Shown here: piece by piece, positions 30,812 to 42,210 of the stretch
Numbering within the stretch: the first letter of the stretch is position 1
Layout: every line of letters begins with the position of its first letter
NCBI GenBank assembly: GCA_019973155.2
Contig: BPQB01000080.1
Span: 86,144-150,143 of the forward strand
DNA: 64,000 nt
Reading direction: 5' to 3'
Origin: Phanerochaete sordida
Lineage: Eukaryota > Basidiomycota > Agaricomycetes > Polyporales > Phanerochaetaceae
Translations under genes and position numbers: made by a program
The notes under the pieces: model-generated
The model's input: only the letters and a program-made list of their open reading frames with translations
Told to the model about the DNA's origin: nothing
Databases searched by the model: none

Positions 30812-32854
30812 ATGGGAAAGCGAGTCAGCAAGAAGCAAAAGCTGGACAAGCAGGCAAAGGCAAAGCCCCGGGAGCCGCTGCAGCCTCTTGGGTCCACTCA
30901 GCCTACGGCCGCTCTACTCGACGACGCGAGCAAGGATGACGAGGAGAGGCGTCTGGAGTCTATGCTCTTTGGTACCAAGTATGTTGCCGCGCCGAGCAAT
31001 GAGGACCATATTCTCGTGGTGTCGGACGAAGAGACAGAGGAGGTCGGTGGAGGACAAGAGCTGCAGAACCTCATGGACACAGACGTACGCGCTATAATAT
31101 TGGCAAACGAGAGCTAACGTTGAAATCTGTCAGTTGTTTTTCGTAGACGATGCTGAGGGCGCGCCCTCTGGCGAGCAGCCGTCGTTCGACTTCACCGCGG
31201 ACATGGGCGAGCAGTCCGAAGCCTCAGAAGAGGAAGACGCGGAAGAGAAGTCTGAAGCAGAAGAGGGCAGCGACGAAGAAGGAAGTGACAAAGAAGAGGT
31301 GCCAGAGCCAGAACCTGTTGCGTCGTCTTCAAAAGCTCGCAAAGCTCCCGCTTGGACAGACCCGGACGACACAAACATCGCCGTGTCCCTCGCAGACAAC
31401 GCTCGCCTCCGCAAACTACGAGATGCGCCTTCAGACGATGTCGTCGGCGGCCGTGAATACGAGCGCCGCCTACGCCGGCAGTTCGAGCGTATCAACCCCA
31501 CGCCGGAGTGGGCGCAGAAGGCGAGGAGCAAGCTGCACCCCTCAAAGCAGAAGCGGCGGCGGCCGTCCGTCTCGTCCGATGAGGAGCAGATGGACGAGGA
31601 CGAAGACCTGAGCGACCTCCTTGGCGACACTGGCGGCATCCTTGGCCCAAGACCGAAGAAGCTCGCGCCTGGCACGCTCGCCATTGAGCGACTACGGGAC
31701 GCGAACCTGGCTGCTCCTTCAGAAGGAGCCATCAAGGCTATCCAGTTCCATCCTTCTACCCAAATACCTGTGATGCTCACGGCAAGCGAGGACCGGCGGT
31801 TACGGTTCTTCAACGTATGTTCCTCTTGCAACGCGTATGATGGGCCTGCAGAGCTGACTGTTGTCCGCATCTTACTAGGTCGACGGACACACAAATCCAC
31901 ACCTACAAACCGTACACATCCCCGACCTCCCCATGACATCCGCGCTTTTCCACCCAACAGGGACCAGCGTCCTGCTTACAGGCCCCCGGCTCTACTTCTA
32001 CACATACGACTTGCAGTCGGGCGCGGCGTCGCGCTCGCCGCGCGGGCTGTGGGGCACAACGTTCGCGGGCGACCAGATGCGCGAGGGCAGCATGGAGGTG
32101 TGCGCGTTCAACCCGACGGGCGAGGTGCTCGCGGTCGCGGGGCGCCGCGGCTACGTGCACCTCGTCGACTGGCGCTCCGGCACGGGCCAGGTCGTCGGGA
32201 GCGTGAAGATGAACGCGCAGGCGAAGGGCGTGTGGTGGGCGCGCGGCGGCGCCGGCGCGGAGCTCATGACGCTCGGCGAGGACGCGGAGGTCTATGTCTG
32301 GGACGTCGGCACGCGCAGGTGCACGCGCCGGTGGAAGGACGAGGGCGGCTTTGGCGCGACGACGATCGCTGGCGACCGTGCCGGGCAGTATCTCGGCCTT
32401 GGGTGCGTGCTTTCCCCTCCCTTCGCCGTCTTCGTACTCACGGCTATGTCACAGCTCAAAACACGGTATCGTGAGCGTGTACGGCGCGGACGCAGCATCG
32501 GCCGGGGGCTCAGAGCGACCAAAACCGCTGAAAGCAATCGGAAACCTCACGACGTCTATTTCAGCTATGAAGTTCAACCACGACTCACAGCTGCTCGCGA
32601 TAGCCAGCAACACCAAAAAGGATCAGATGCGCATGGTACGTCCCGCCCGCACTCTGCGGGTCCCCTCGCGCTGACCGCATCGTCTATAGATCCACCTCCC
32701 GTCACTCACGGCGTACTCCAACTGGCCGACGTCCGGCACGCCGCTCGGCCATGTGACGAGCATTGACTTCTCGACCGGCAGCGAGTACGTCGCGATCGGG
32801 AACAGCCGCGGACGCGCGCTGCTGTACCATCTCAGGGACTTCGCTCAGCAATGA
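30812..32854 (+). CDS. UTP18: U3 snoRNA-associated protein 18, WD40 (SSU processome)
   Basis: Five exons: 30812-31084, 31134-31814, 31879-32402, 32455-32635 and 32690-32854, giving 607 aa. UTP18 belongs to the UTP-B subcomplex of the small-subunit processome and acts in nucleolar 18S rRNA maturation. The N-terminus is basic (MGKRVSKKQKLDKQ), followed by a long acidic tract (EDAEEKSEAEEGSDEEGSD) and the conserved WTDPDD and NPTPEWAQKA segments. A C-terminal WD40 propeller begins near residue 265 (IKAIQFHPSTQIPVML) and ends GRALLYHLRDF. This order of acidic N-terminus then propeller is typical of Utp18. It converges with the TRAPPC6 gene, with only 64 bp between stop codons. Confidence 0.93.
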
Positions 32855-32918
32855 CCGTTGCGACGCGGGGACCAGTGTGCTCGGTCGTAGATTCGTTTCC
32901 TAGGGAGGTTCAATGCAG

Positions 32919-33790
32919 TTATGTGCCCTTTGGCAGCTTCACTTGGAATGTACCTGCGTGAAGGCGTAAGACATGAGGAATACGAGCGACGATATCGCGA
33001 CATACATTGAGGTAGTGTGGTAATCTCCGGTACAACGACTGCTTGGAAGCCAAGCCTCTGGAGAGCTCCCTTGATTATACCTGCGGGCATTGCTGCATAC
33101 TGTGGATATCGTGTCAGTCATGCAGACCGATAAAGGTGGCTGCCATGCTCACAATCCTGGCCTTCCTCAGAGCATCAGCGCGCCCTTCCCAGCTTGATAT
33201 TCGCTGAATTGGCTTGAACGAGTTGTCCTGAAGCACGTACACTCCGCGGTGGTTTGTGCGCAAGTTATCAACTTGCTTGTCCCAGCATGCAGACCAGAGG
33301 TCTTTGCAGATAAACTTGATTGCGTCTAGGGTATCCGAGAAGAGCTGGCGGTCGTGGCACAGCCTACGTATCCTGCTGATGAGACGCATTCTAGTCGAGA
33401 CAGCTAATGTACGCACCGCTCCGCCACGTTCGCCCCTACATGCACGCCAATCGACTCCAGACGCAGCCTCACGGCCTCCTCCTCCTCATCTATTGGTCCC
33501 TTCAATTCCGGCTTCGAGCTGTTGCTCATCATGGAGTCGGGCCTCGACTGCGCCGCGCCCGTCGCCAAGGGCGCCGTCAGGAGGCCCGCGTCGACCATCT
33601 CCTGCTCGACCTTCTTCGTGCGCGCGACGGCGACGGCCGAGGACGCACGCAGGGTGCTCACGAGCTCGATGAGGAAGTAGTCCATCGCCGCGGCGTCCAT
33701 CATGCGCACGGGCGGGTCGGCGAGCGCAGGCAGGCTGGGCACGATCGTGGAGGTCATGGCGGGGCCCTGGAAGGACGTGCGTGCGGACAT
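32919..33790 (-). CDS. TRS33: TRAPP complex subunit Trs33/TRAPPC6 (Bet3 family)
   Basis: Four exons on the minus strand: 33417-33790, 33153-33372, 33006-33099 and 32919-32953, giving 240 aa. Trs33 is a core subunit of the TRAPP tethering complexes that activate Ypt1/Rab1 at the Golgi. Landmarks: MDYFLIELVSTLR, RLESIGVHVGANVAER, DAIKFICKDLWSACW, then KQVDNLRTNHRGVYVLQDN. The gene closes with AGIIKGALQRLGF and CTFQVKLP. The N-terminal extension and an insert rich in Ala, Ser and acidic residues (between residues 60 and 105) make it longer than yeast or animal homologues; such low-complexity inserts are common in fungi. The start at 33790 is the first ATG giving a compact N-terminus; upstream in-frame sequence is open to 33940. 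Confidence 0.92.
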
Positions 33791-34231
33791 CGTCGTCGCT
33801 GCCGGCAGGCGTGTGCGCACCGAGGCCTGGTCAGTGTTTACGCGGACGCGACTGTAGCGTTGCGGAGGAAGATGTGTAAACGGGCACTTCAGTAACGAGG
33901 TAAGCTCAGGTAAGCTCCAAAGTAAGCGCATCATATTCAACTTCCTTATCTCATGCTATTGTGGGTAAGCCACAGTAAGCAAGTGTCCTGGTGGAAGTAA
34001 GCCCTGACCCCAGCCAACATAACCAACAGCGACGATTGCGAGCAAGTCGCCAGCTCCCTGTTATATTGCTGGAACAGCCCCACCTATGTATGCAACCGAG
34101 GCCATCAACACCCCTCTGGCTCGCTCGTGCGTGCAAAGAAGTTGAAAAATCAGCTTCGTCTACTAGAACGTCGCAAAGCACGGTAAATTAGAATTATTTT
34201 TCGAGTTTGCGCAACTGTTGGCGACTCACAG
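33791..34231. other. Intergenic, low coding signal
   Basis: Should include the TRAPPC6 promoter. A possible first exon of the doubtful downstream gene lies at 34090-34182, but support is weak. Confidence 0.4.
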
Positions 34232-34947
34232 GCCAAGAACGTGGAACAGAGTCTAGAGACCTTGCATACGATAGGCGTAGCTGCGCGGGTTCAGACGACA
34301 TCATCCTCGTCCGCTTTGCTGTCGAGCTGCGTCGGTCTCCGAGCCTTGCGCGCCTACCGCCGGCTTGCCGCCGAGCAGGCGCAAACTCCATTTGCAGACT
34401 TCTCTCCTTCCTGCGATAGCTGGGAGGAAGCAGTGCTCAGCAGGAAGGTAAGACAATTTTGTCATCGAAGACGGTTTATGCTTAGCGTTACCCAGGTCCC
34501 TGCCGTTGGTCCGCAGCCACCCGGTGACCTCAACGGAGGAGCAGCGTATTGCAAAACCGGACCTTACCAACGCCACAATCCTGCCGCTATCGATTGGTGG
34601 GCATGTCTCTGCCGCCACACCACCTCTAAAATTTCCCAACCCTCTGCCCTTGGTCCACACGGTCAGCAACCCCTCTGCGGAATGCCGTACCCGAGGGCCT
34701 CCGGCTGCCGTACCAAGTGTGGGGTCTCATGTGGTGCGTGCTGCTAGTCGGCCGACGCGCTAACGATGTTCACTAGACGAATTTTCTGCCTTCGCGGAGG
34801 CTTGTTGTGAAATGCAGTCGTGTGCCGCTATCGCAGCCGCTGCGGGGAGCGGTCTCAGAAGGTCTCGCACGAAAATCTTCATCCTCAGACAAGGCACAGG
34901 GTCAGACAAGCTTTTCGTGCGCCTTGACCGGTGTCGCTGCTGTGTAG
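34232..34947 (+). CDS. Doubtful Ser/Pro-rich gene
   Basis: Candidate only. Two blocks read well and in phase across a clean GT-AG intron: 34497-34733 (containing TSTEEQRIAKPDLTNATILP) and 34777-34947 (containing SEGLARKSSSSDKAQGQTSF and a stop at 34945-34947). Upstream, 34232-34447 is open in one frame (NVEQSLETLHTIGVAARVQ) with a good GTAAG donor, but its phase does not match the next block unless another frame is used. The translation is disordered and matches no family I know. It could also be decayed coding DNA. Confidence 0.3.
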
Positions 34948-35156
34948 GCGAGTGCTCTCGCTGTGTAGCCATGCGGCTGATTTCGCGGGGGTCGAGCGAC
35001 GTAGAGCAGCTGGAAATTCTGTCCGTAATGGGCGATCACGTGACGTGCGCTTCGATGCGCCGTTCGTCGCTTGGCGCTGCCGACGTCGTCACCGGCTCCT
35101 TGTGTTCAACTTCCATCTCGACGCGTAGCGAGCCCAACGCGTATCGACAAACCGCC

Positions 35157-36460
35157 ATGTCTTATCGACGTTCTATCTTTCTCGCTCTCACTGTGCTCAC
35201 CATTTCCTGGTCTTCCTGGCTCATGTTCAGCACCACTTCGCTCGGGCTCGGCATGTCTGCGGCGACTTTGGAACTCCTAGGCGACGCGTTCTCCGTGATT
35301 CAGACTTCCCTAGGCGACGGGCACGGTAATCCCTCGGATTCGGAGCCCACTCGCGTGCCGATGCCAGGACTTCAGCGCACAATGCCTTCCAAGGCGGTCT
35401 CTGCTGCCGTAGCAGAGAACACTGTGTTGCCCATGTTCTCTGACGTATTCGTTGTCTCACTCCCTTCGCGCGCCGACAGACGCGCCGACATGGAACGAAT
35501 CCGTCAGGCTGTTCCCCTTTTCAATTTCTCGTTTTTCGACGCGACGCCTGCGGACGACCGGCGAATCTCCGTGATCTACGACACTGTCAAGCAGACTAGG
35601 GAAACATACACGACGTCATCGAGCACTGCACCGACCTTCCTCTGGCCTGAGGATGCCTCGGCTCTGTCGCATAGCCCGCTTGGACAGGCGGGCGCGGATC
35701 GGTGGGCTACCGCCGCCTTAGCTACTGAGACCGCCGCACTCTCTACGTCGACGCAAACCGCAAGTTACGACACCCACCTGGACCCCTTCCCGCGAGCCGA
35801 GCCTCTCACCTGTGCGAGCCAAAACTACGTCAGCGGTCCGCCCTACAGCCTCGCACTGCCCCCGTACCAGCTTCTGACACGCTCGAAACTCGCCTGCTGG
35901 CACTCTCACGTCGCGGTGCTGCGTGCGATCGCCGAGCGCGATGACGGCACGGACAAAGTCGCGCTGATCCTGGAAGATGACATCGATGTGGAAAGGGACG
36001 TAGAGGAGAGGCTGCAGAGTCTATGGGGCGAGCTGCCGGAGCAGTGGGACATGTTATTCCTTGGCAGGTCGCATTTTCCATCTTCCCCCGGCTTCACGTA
36101 ACGTTGTTCCTAGGGCACTGCTGGTCAAACGAGAGCTACCACGCTGCCTTACCTCATGCTCACACGAGCAACAAGGCCTCGTCCCTGCATCCGTCGCGCG
36201 CCCCCAAGTGCACACACGCCTACGCGGTCACGCGAGCGGGAGCTCGCAGACTAGTCGAGCACTTACGTTACGTGCCCTTCGCCTACTCACGGGCCCTCGA
36301 CCAGGCGTACGCATGGCTGGTGCTATCCGGAAGGGTACGAAGCTACTCGGTTGTCCCGAGTCTTGTCGTGCAACGGAAAGTGCTCAGCAGCGATATCGAT
36401 CCGGGCGAGTCTGGCGTGGGCAGTCACTGGAGAGAGTCGTTACGAGAAGGTGTCTTCTGA
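35157..36460 (+). CDS. Glycosyltransferase family 25 type II membrane protein
   Basis: Two exons, 35157-36063 and 36114-36460, give 417 aa. GT25 enzymes transfer sugars, often galactose, using nucleotide sugars; fungal members are Golgi or ER proteins of unknown acceptor. A short cytosolic tail and signal anchor (FLALTVLTISWSSWLMF) are followed by the family start motif VFVVSLPSRADRRADMERI near residue 97, the metal-binding LEDD segment (VALILEDDIDVERD) near 271, then DMLFLG joined to HCWSNES and THAYAVTRAGARRLVEHL. Joining these requires a GC-AG intron (GC at 36064-36065). Residues 150-250 are a low-complexity insert. The start was chosen as the ATG just before the signal anchor; frame is open upstream. 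Confidence 0.87.
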
Positions 36461-39400
36461 CAGTGAATGTGATTTCCTTCGAGTCTATATGCCATGAACT
36501 GAGTGCTAATGAACGCGATCGGTACGTTAGCAACGCTCCAAGGGTGCACACCCTTGTCTGGCGGCGCGGTCGCCTGACCTCCCGCAGCGCGCGCGGTTGC
36601 TGCCAATCAGTAGCATGAAGCTTCACTCAATGAACGAAACTGCCGCCTTGCCTTCTGCGTCTTCCTCGGTAGCTCCGTCCGAGCGAGCTTCGGCGCACTC
36701 AGGGACAGATTGGCCGATCGTGGTTTCGCGAGTGTATTGCGCGGGGCCCTGCAACTCGGCGATAACCTGCTTCGACGTGTTCTCGCAGCACGTCTTGTGG
36801 CCATCCCGTCCGGCGCCACACGCTGCAGGCCGCTTCGCAGCGGATCGGGATGCGCCCGCCTGAATGCTGCCCCTCCGCGCCGCGTATGGTCGATCCTGCC
36901 CAAAGGGTCGTGGGCGCGCGCGGCCACGGGTGCGGTACGGTCGGCCAGCTGAGCTGCGATGCCGTACCGCCGCGGCGGCCGCTGACCTCCCTCGCTGCCA
37001 GGGTCTGTCACGGCCTTACCACATGGACGCGGCCACACGTCAGGTGCAGAAAGCGCACCCTGGGTGGGAAGCCGTCGTGCGCGCCACGAGAGGGCGCGGC
37101 CATATCGAGCAGGTGTGCCCTGTTCCAGCAAGGGCCTGGCGCCCGCTCGTCAATCACGGTGGAGGGCCCCTTCGCGGCGCATGACCTCTGCCTCCGGGAC
37201 GAAGTGCGACAGAAGCGGTGTTCCTGCCTCGGTGCGGTGCGCGCACAGGCTGGCGGCGTGCGCCTGTTCGCGGGTGTTTCGCGCGCTGCGCGGCGGGGAC
37301 ACGGGCTCGTCGTCGCTTTGCAGACGCTTCGTCCGGGCGAGAAGGCGTCCGGGAGACGCACGCGACGGAGAGTGGGCGTCGCTGCGTGCGGGGACGTCTG
37401 GCCTCGCGCCGACGCTTGTCCGACTGCAGCCGCGGGGCGCTGCCAAAGGCCGACGCTGCGAAGCGTCAGCACGCTAGGTTCTGTCGGCGTGTCCTTGTCG
37501 ACGTCGGGTTCTCGCTTGGCCGGGCAGCAGTTCCCAGCAGACCCTGGGTGCCTGTCTTCGTCCGCTACCCACGGCCGGCGGGGCTCCCGGGCAGACTGGG
37601 CTAGCTCTAAGGCCCTGGACGGAGGTTCAGTTGCGAAGTGCGCCGCCGAATGAAAGACGCGAGGCTGCAGCGCGATCCAGGCTACTCCGAGACTTTTCCC
37701 GTTTCGAGACGGCGACGGTCCCGTGCGATACGCACAACGTGGGCCCTGCGTATGAGGCGAACCTTGTCACTTGCATAGCGCGACCGCGCTCCCCGTGGGA
37801 TAATATTGCTGAACAGACTCCGAATGCCATACCTGCAAGCGTTTCTTGGGAAATCCTAGGACAGCGGGGTTTCTGCGAGTTTGGCGGGACCTCGGAAACC
37901 GCGTTTCGCGCGGAATCGTATACTGGCTAACGAGTGCTGCAAGCAGATCTTACCAGCAAAGACAGCGGTACTACGGAGGAATAATACTCGATGGGCCTGC
38001 TAGAGCAGGACAGTCGAGGTGTGATTACTATGACATGATGTCAGTCCCAACCACCAAATCCGCCTCGACGCTGACGTGAGGTCGAGCTACAGCTGACGCA
38101 CATCATGCACAAGGCTCACACTAGACAGCGCAGATCTCGTCAAATTGCTTCTGACTTGCATGCGAGTCTTAGGTAAACTGTAAAAGTGCAGCTGGCCCAA
38201 GTCTTACCAGTCAAACACAACCCATCTCCACGCGGTGCCTAATTCTCCTTACTCCTCGTACTTGGCCTTCTCAAAGTCTGAGTAACTTTCCTGTTTCCTG
38301 ACCTCTTTGTACGAAGCCTGTCAGCTTGAGTAGCTGTGTGTGTCAGCTGCGGCACGATACACATAAACGCGGTGAGTGGTGTCCGAGGTCTCCAAAAGCG
38401 TTTACGTGTAGAAACCCGAGTTGCTGACCAGAGGCAGAGGTTTGTAGTATTACGATTGCTCCCAGTGGCTGCTTCCCACCAGTGCTGGCTGTTGTTTGCT
38501 ATACCTGAGTGCGCGGCGTGGCCGCCGCCCTGCAGCGCATCGGACGAGCAGCGGCAAGACCGAGCATCAATGCTCTGCCATGCGCACGAGCACGCGTGCA
38601 ACGCAAGAAAAGGAACAGCGCAATGGAACAGCGTGGCCGACAGGCTCTTCGTGCGCAGCACACGTATGACGACCGACGATCATCGCGCCGCCCGCCGAGC
38701 TAGTGCCCGATCCCGTCCGGTGCGCCCGAATGTTCCAAGTATGTACCTGGCTGGCGGCGCCACGAACCGCGGCTTGTACGAAACAGCCCGCAGGTTCGCA
38801 AAATCTTACGAGGGGACCCCCGGCGGCGTGACGTCGTCCTGGGTGAACGCTCGTGCCTGCAGGTTTTAGCACGCTTTCGCCATGTGCCGTGCCTTGCTCG
38901 CGCTTTGACCAACGTTGGCTCCGGCGCGCATGGCGACACCCCTCGCCGTCGCCGTCGCCGCGCGGGGCGCCCCCTCGGCCTCAGTCTCAGCTCTGCGCAC
39001 TCGATGCCAAGGTGATACATTACTTTCGGACGTGCAACTACCGAAGTCCCGAAGAGCTGTGGGTCGCAGGCCGTGCGCTGATCCGAGCCTGGTTCGCGCG
39101 CCGGGCTCGGAGGGCATCCCCAAGGCCACGGGCGCGACGCGCAGTCATCCGCTGACTGCACGGGGGCTGGGAATGAGAAACGGGTCAACAAGCAACGTTT
39201 GAGGGTGCGATCATGACGAATGTGAAGAACCAAGCAGGGTTGCGGATTGACAGAGGGAGTAGATAAGTCGGGGTGGCGAGCCAGTAGCGGAAGGCGAGCG
39301 TGGATTTTGCTTGGTGATTGTGATTACCGGGTGGCCTCGAGGCGAGGTATATTCGGTGCAGAGTAAACACGAACGAGCCAGAAGGGCAAGTGAGCATGCC

Positions 39401-40419
39401 ACCCGTCGGGCGGACACGGTGTGTCCCACGCGCTGGAAGCTGTGCGTGCGTGATGATCAGCTGTGGCTGAAGCAGGCCAAGGGAGTGCCGTCTGCATGGC
39501 AGCATGGGGATGGGGACGGGGCGTACGATAACCCCTGGTCGGGCGATGCTTGTGGACGGACACGGCGCAGGCGACGCGGGAGAGGTCATGGGTTCGCGGC
39601 TGCATGGCACACACCGACTGAATAGGGTGCGGTAGAGAGGACCGGGAAAGGGACCGGAGGTTCAGACTAGGCTAAGCACGCTGAAGCTAGAAAGGACCTG
39701 ATTGCTGATTTCGACGATGCTGCATGGTCAGCCGAGATGGCGAGCGCGATAGGATTGGCGAGAGGCGCAACAATGGCGAGAAATGCAGGAAATAATAGGC
39801 CACAGGCGTGCGCAGCAGGGCATGGCGGGCACGGCGAGCACGACGCGAGGGTGGCTATTGTCGCATGCTGGGATGGCTATTGTCGGCGGGCTGTCGGGCT
39901 GTCGGAGGCGGCGAGGGCGAGTGGCGCCGGCCGCCAAGCTGGCGGTGCCGGTGGAGAAGGCCGGCGCTTGGAGGTTGTTTCGGGCAGGGGCCGGCGCGGG
40001 CGGGCGATCTGAAGGAGCCGCCGTCCGAACGCTTTTCTTTCTGGGTTTTCTCGCTTCGTCCTCTCCCTCCAGCATATATTATTTTCTCCCTTCGTCCCAA
40101 CCTTCCATCTCTTCGCGGTCTTCAAGATGAATATCATCTGCTAACACACGTTGGCTCCCGCCGGTCGCCTTTCGACTATTCAAGAGGTCTTCTCTCCGCT
40201 TCCTGCTCAAAACACTCCCATCCCTCCGACACCCCCTCCGCTTCCCAGCTCCCGAGGGACCAATCACCGATATACCGCAACTGTCCTCCGTGTACTACTT
40301 TCACGCATTGACGGTATCGCCACACCCTTCATATACCCCCCTTGCCATCCATCACGACACACCCACTCCTGCACGCCTCACTCCCCGTGTGCTTCGAGCA
40401 TCCAACGACCTCGCCTACG
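36461..40419. other. Gene-poor stretch
   Basis: Nearly 4 kb with no gene I can support. 36600-37650 is GC-rich with overlapping frames on both strands and no family motif. 38690-39190 has a short open stretch (VIHYFRTCNYRSPEELW) of unknown meaning. 39200-39850 is purine-rich, 40020-40340 strongly pyrimidine-rich and probably the promoter/5' UTR of the next gene. Confidence 0.45.
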
Positions 40420-41502
40420 ATGCCTCTACCTACTACCTGCCCATGCCCCCGTCCCATCCTCAAGAAGCACTGCACCCCTCCGCCGAGCGAAGTGCCCTCG
40501 ACGCCGTCCATCCCCTCACCCCGTGATGAGTCAGCCCAGCTCCTCTGCATCGACCCCTCTGTCCTGCAGTCGATGGTCCGCTTTCCTTCAACAAGCGACC
40601 TGACGCGCACCTTCACCGCGTACTCCCCCTCAATGTACGACCGCTCACCCATCGTCGTCACGCCCAACAAATGCAAGCTTCCGGCGCGTGGCTGCCCCGG
40701 CAAGACCTACCTGCCCGGAGACGACGCGGCGCGTTCTCCAACAAAGCCCAAAGCGCTCGACGCCAGCCCAGCGGGGTTCAGCGCCGCAGGCAGGCATCTC
40801 CACCCACGTGCAGTGCGCGTGCAAATACCATACGGTGCCGGGGACGACGAAGACGAGGAGGTCACTCCGAGGGCCTCGACGAGCACGAGCATGCACTCCC
40901 ATTCATTGCCGCCGCTCGTTCCAGACCTGTCGTCTTCGTCAGAGTCGGACGAATCGGACGGCTTCACAAGTCCACCGCTTGATTGTGCGCCAATGTGTGA
41001 GTACGCCGCGATCTTCGCTTCCCTCCCCGTCCTCCATCTTCTCTTATCGGCGCCCCTTGCTGCTGCTTTTCCCGCACTGCCATACACGCATGCTTACGGG
41101 ATCTGCGCTGTTTTCGTTTTAGCTTCCTCCATGCATTCGAAAGCGACGTCATCCCCTGCTGGCCTTCCCATTCCCCAACAAGAGCCAGCCCTATACATTA
41201 GCCCGATATCGAGTCCGACAACCCCTCTGCCCTTCCGGTCGAGAGCGTTCGCCTCGTTCTCCCGTTTCCCATCGCATTCCACGTCTCCCCGCTCACACTC
41301 GCCCTGCCGGGACGCCAACCCGTCGTCGTCGCCGTCGCGCCGGAGACGTTCGCACTCCAAGTCGAGACGGAGTAGGCAATGTGCGGGCAGCCCCGTGAGC
41401 CCGAGCGAACTCGAGACGCGGTACAAGAGCCTCTCTGATCGGAGTATGCTCGCGGGCTGCACGCTGGATGTGCCAGACGTGGGCTGCTTCGGAGGCTTCT
41501 GA
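40420..41502 (+). CDS. Conserved-looking disordered protein, unrecognised
   Basis: Two exons, 40420-40996 and 41123-41502, give 318 aa; an in-frame upstream ATG at 40342 would add 26 residues. The N-terminal block PLPTTCPCPRPILKKHC and the segment SPIVVTPNKCKLPARGCPGKTY look structured or at least constrained, resembling basidiomycete proteins I cannot name. The rest is Ser/Pro/Arg-rich, with SRRRRSHSKSRRSRQ near the C-terminus and a final LDVPDVGCFGGF. Basic and Ser-rich tracts suggest nuclear or phospho-regulated behaviour (inference). The intron (40997-41122) is in frame and open, so it could be wrongly kept. Confidence 0.68.
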   Translation: MPLPTTCPCPRPILKKHCTPPPSEVPSTPSIPSPRDESAQLLCIDPSVLQSMVRFPSTSDLTRTFTAYSPSMYDRSPIVVTPNKCKLPARGCPGKTYLPGDDAARSPTKPKALDASPAGFSAAGRHLHPRAVRVQIPYGAGDDEDEEVTPRASTSTSMHSHSLPPLVPDLSSSSESDESDGFTSPPLDCAPMCEYAAIFASLPVLHLLLSAPLAAAFPALPYTHAYGICAVFVLASSMHSKATSSPAGLPIPQQEPALYISPISSPTTPLPFRSRAFASFSRFPSHSTSPRSHSPCRDANPSSSPSRRRRSHSKSRRSRQCAGSPVSPSELETRYKSLSDRSMLAGCTLDVPDVGCFGGF

Positions 41503-42210
41503 CCTACCTCGCGTGACGGCCTGCGGTGTGGTGGGCCGTCCGCGATCGCATCAACTTCATCCCCCTTCTGGTTCTTCTCCCTGGGCTTTCGGTCGACATT
41601 CCTCATCCGCTGTCGAGAGGTTGGGTGTTGCAGGAGCGGCTTGGTTTACGTTCAGAGGTGGCTACGATGGAGGTCGGCCGAGGTGGTGCCGACGTGTTGC
41701 AGGAGGGAAAATTCAAACCTAAGTATACGCATGGACATTGCAGATACCACCACATCCGACGCAAGCCAGTGCATGTATCATACCTTACGACCGCTTGTAG
41801 CTTCTGCGCGCCCACCCGCCTTGGGTGTGTGCGCCGTCTGCTGCCCTATGTGTTCGTTATACAACAGACCAATCCTAATGTATTGTCATGTTCCTCTAAC
41901 CTCGAGTGCGAGTGATCCTCGGCAGCCCGAGACAGCACTGTGCGAGAGCTGACCCAAAGCTGACGAAGTGCTGAGAAATTCGCCCTGAAATTCGAATAAT
42001 TCCATTGGACGACGCGGACTTATTCCGTACTAGGAAGCCCTGACCCTAATCAACCCTAACCTGGATGACGTGTGCCCGACGGCGCCCAAGCGATTCAGGT
42101 CTCGAGGGGACGTGCTTACTCTCGACCATCCTCGTAGTTCCACACAATCTTATTCGCTTGGACATCTCTGGGCTGACGATTCACCGAGGGATCCGTGGGC
42201 ATCCCCCAGA
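41503..42210. other. Intergenic before UBR1
   Basis: About 700 bp holding the 3' region of the preceding gene and the UBR1 promoter. Open frames here are short and unsupported. Confidence 0.45.

Noticed and set aside
36607..37653. Several 130-270 aa frames on both strands
   Set aside because: No signal peptide, domain or phase-consistent exon chain; composition-driven frames on opposite strands.
42040..42062. Telomere-like CCCTAA units
   Set aside because: Only two isolated imperfect units with genes on both sides; not an array.
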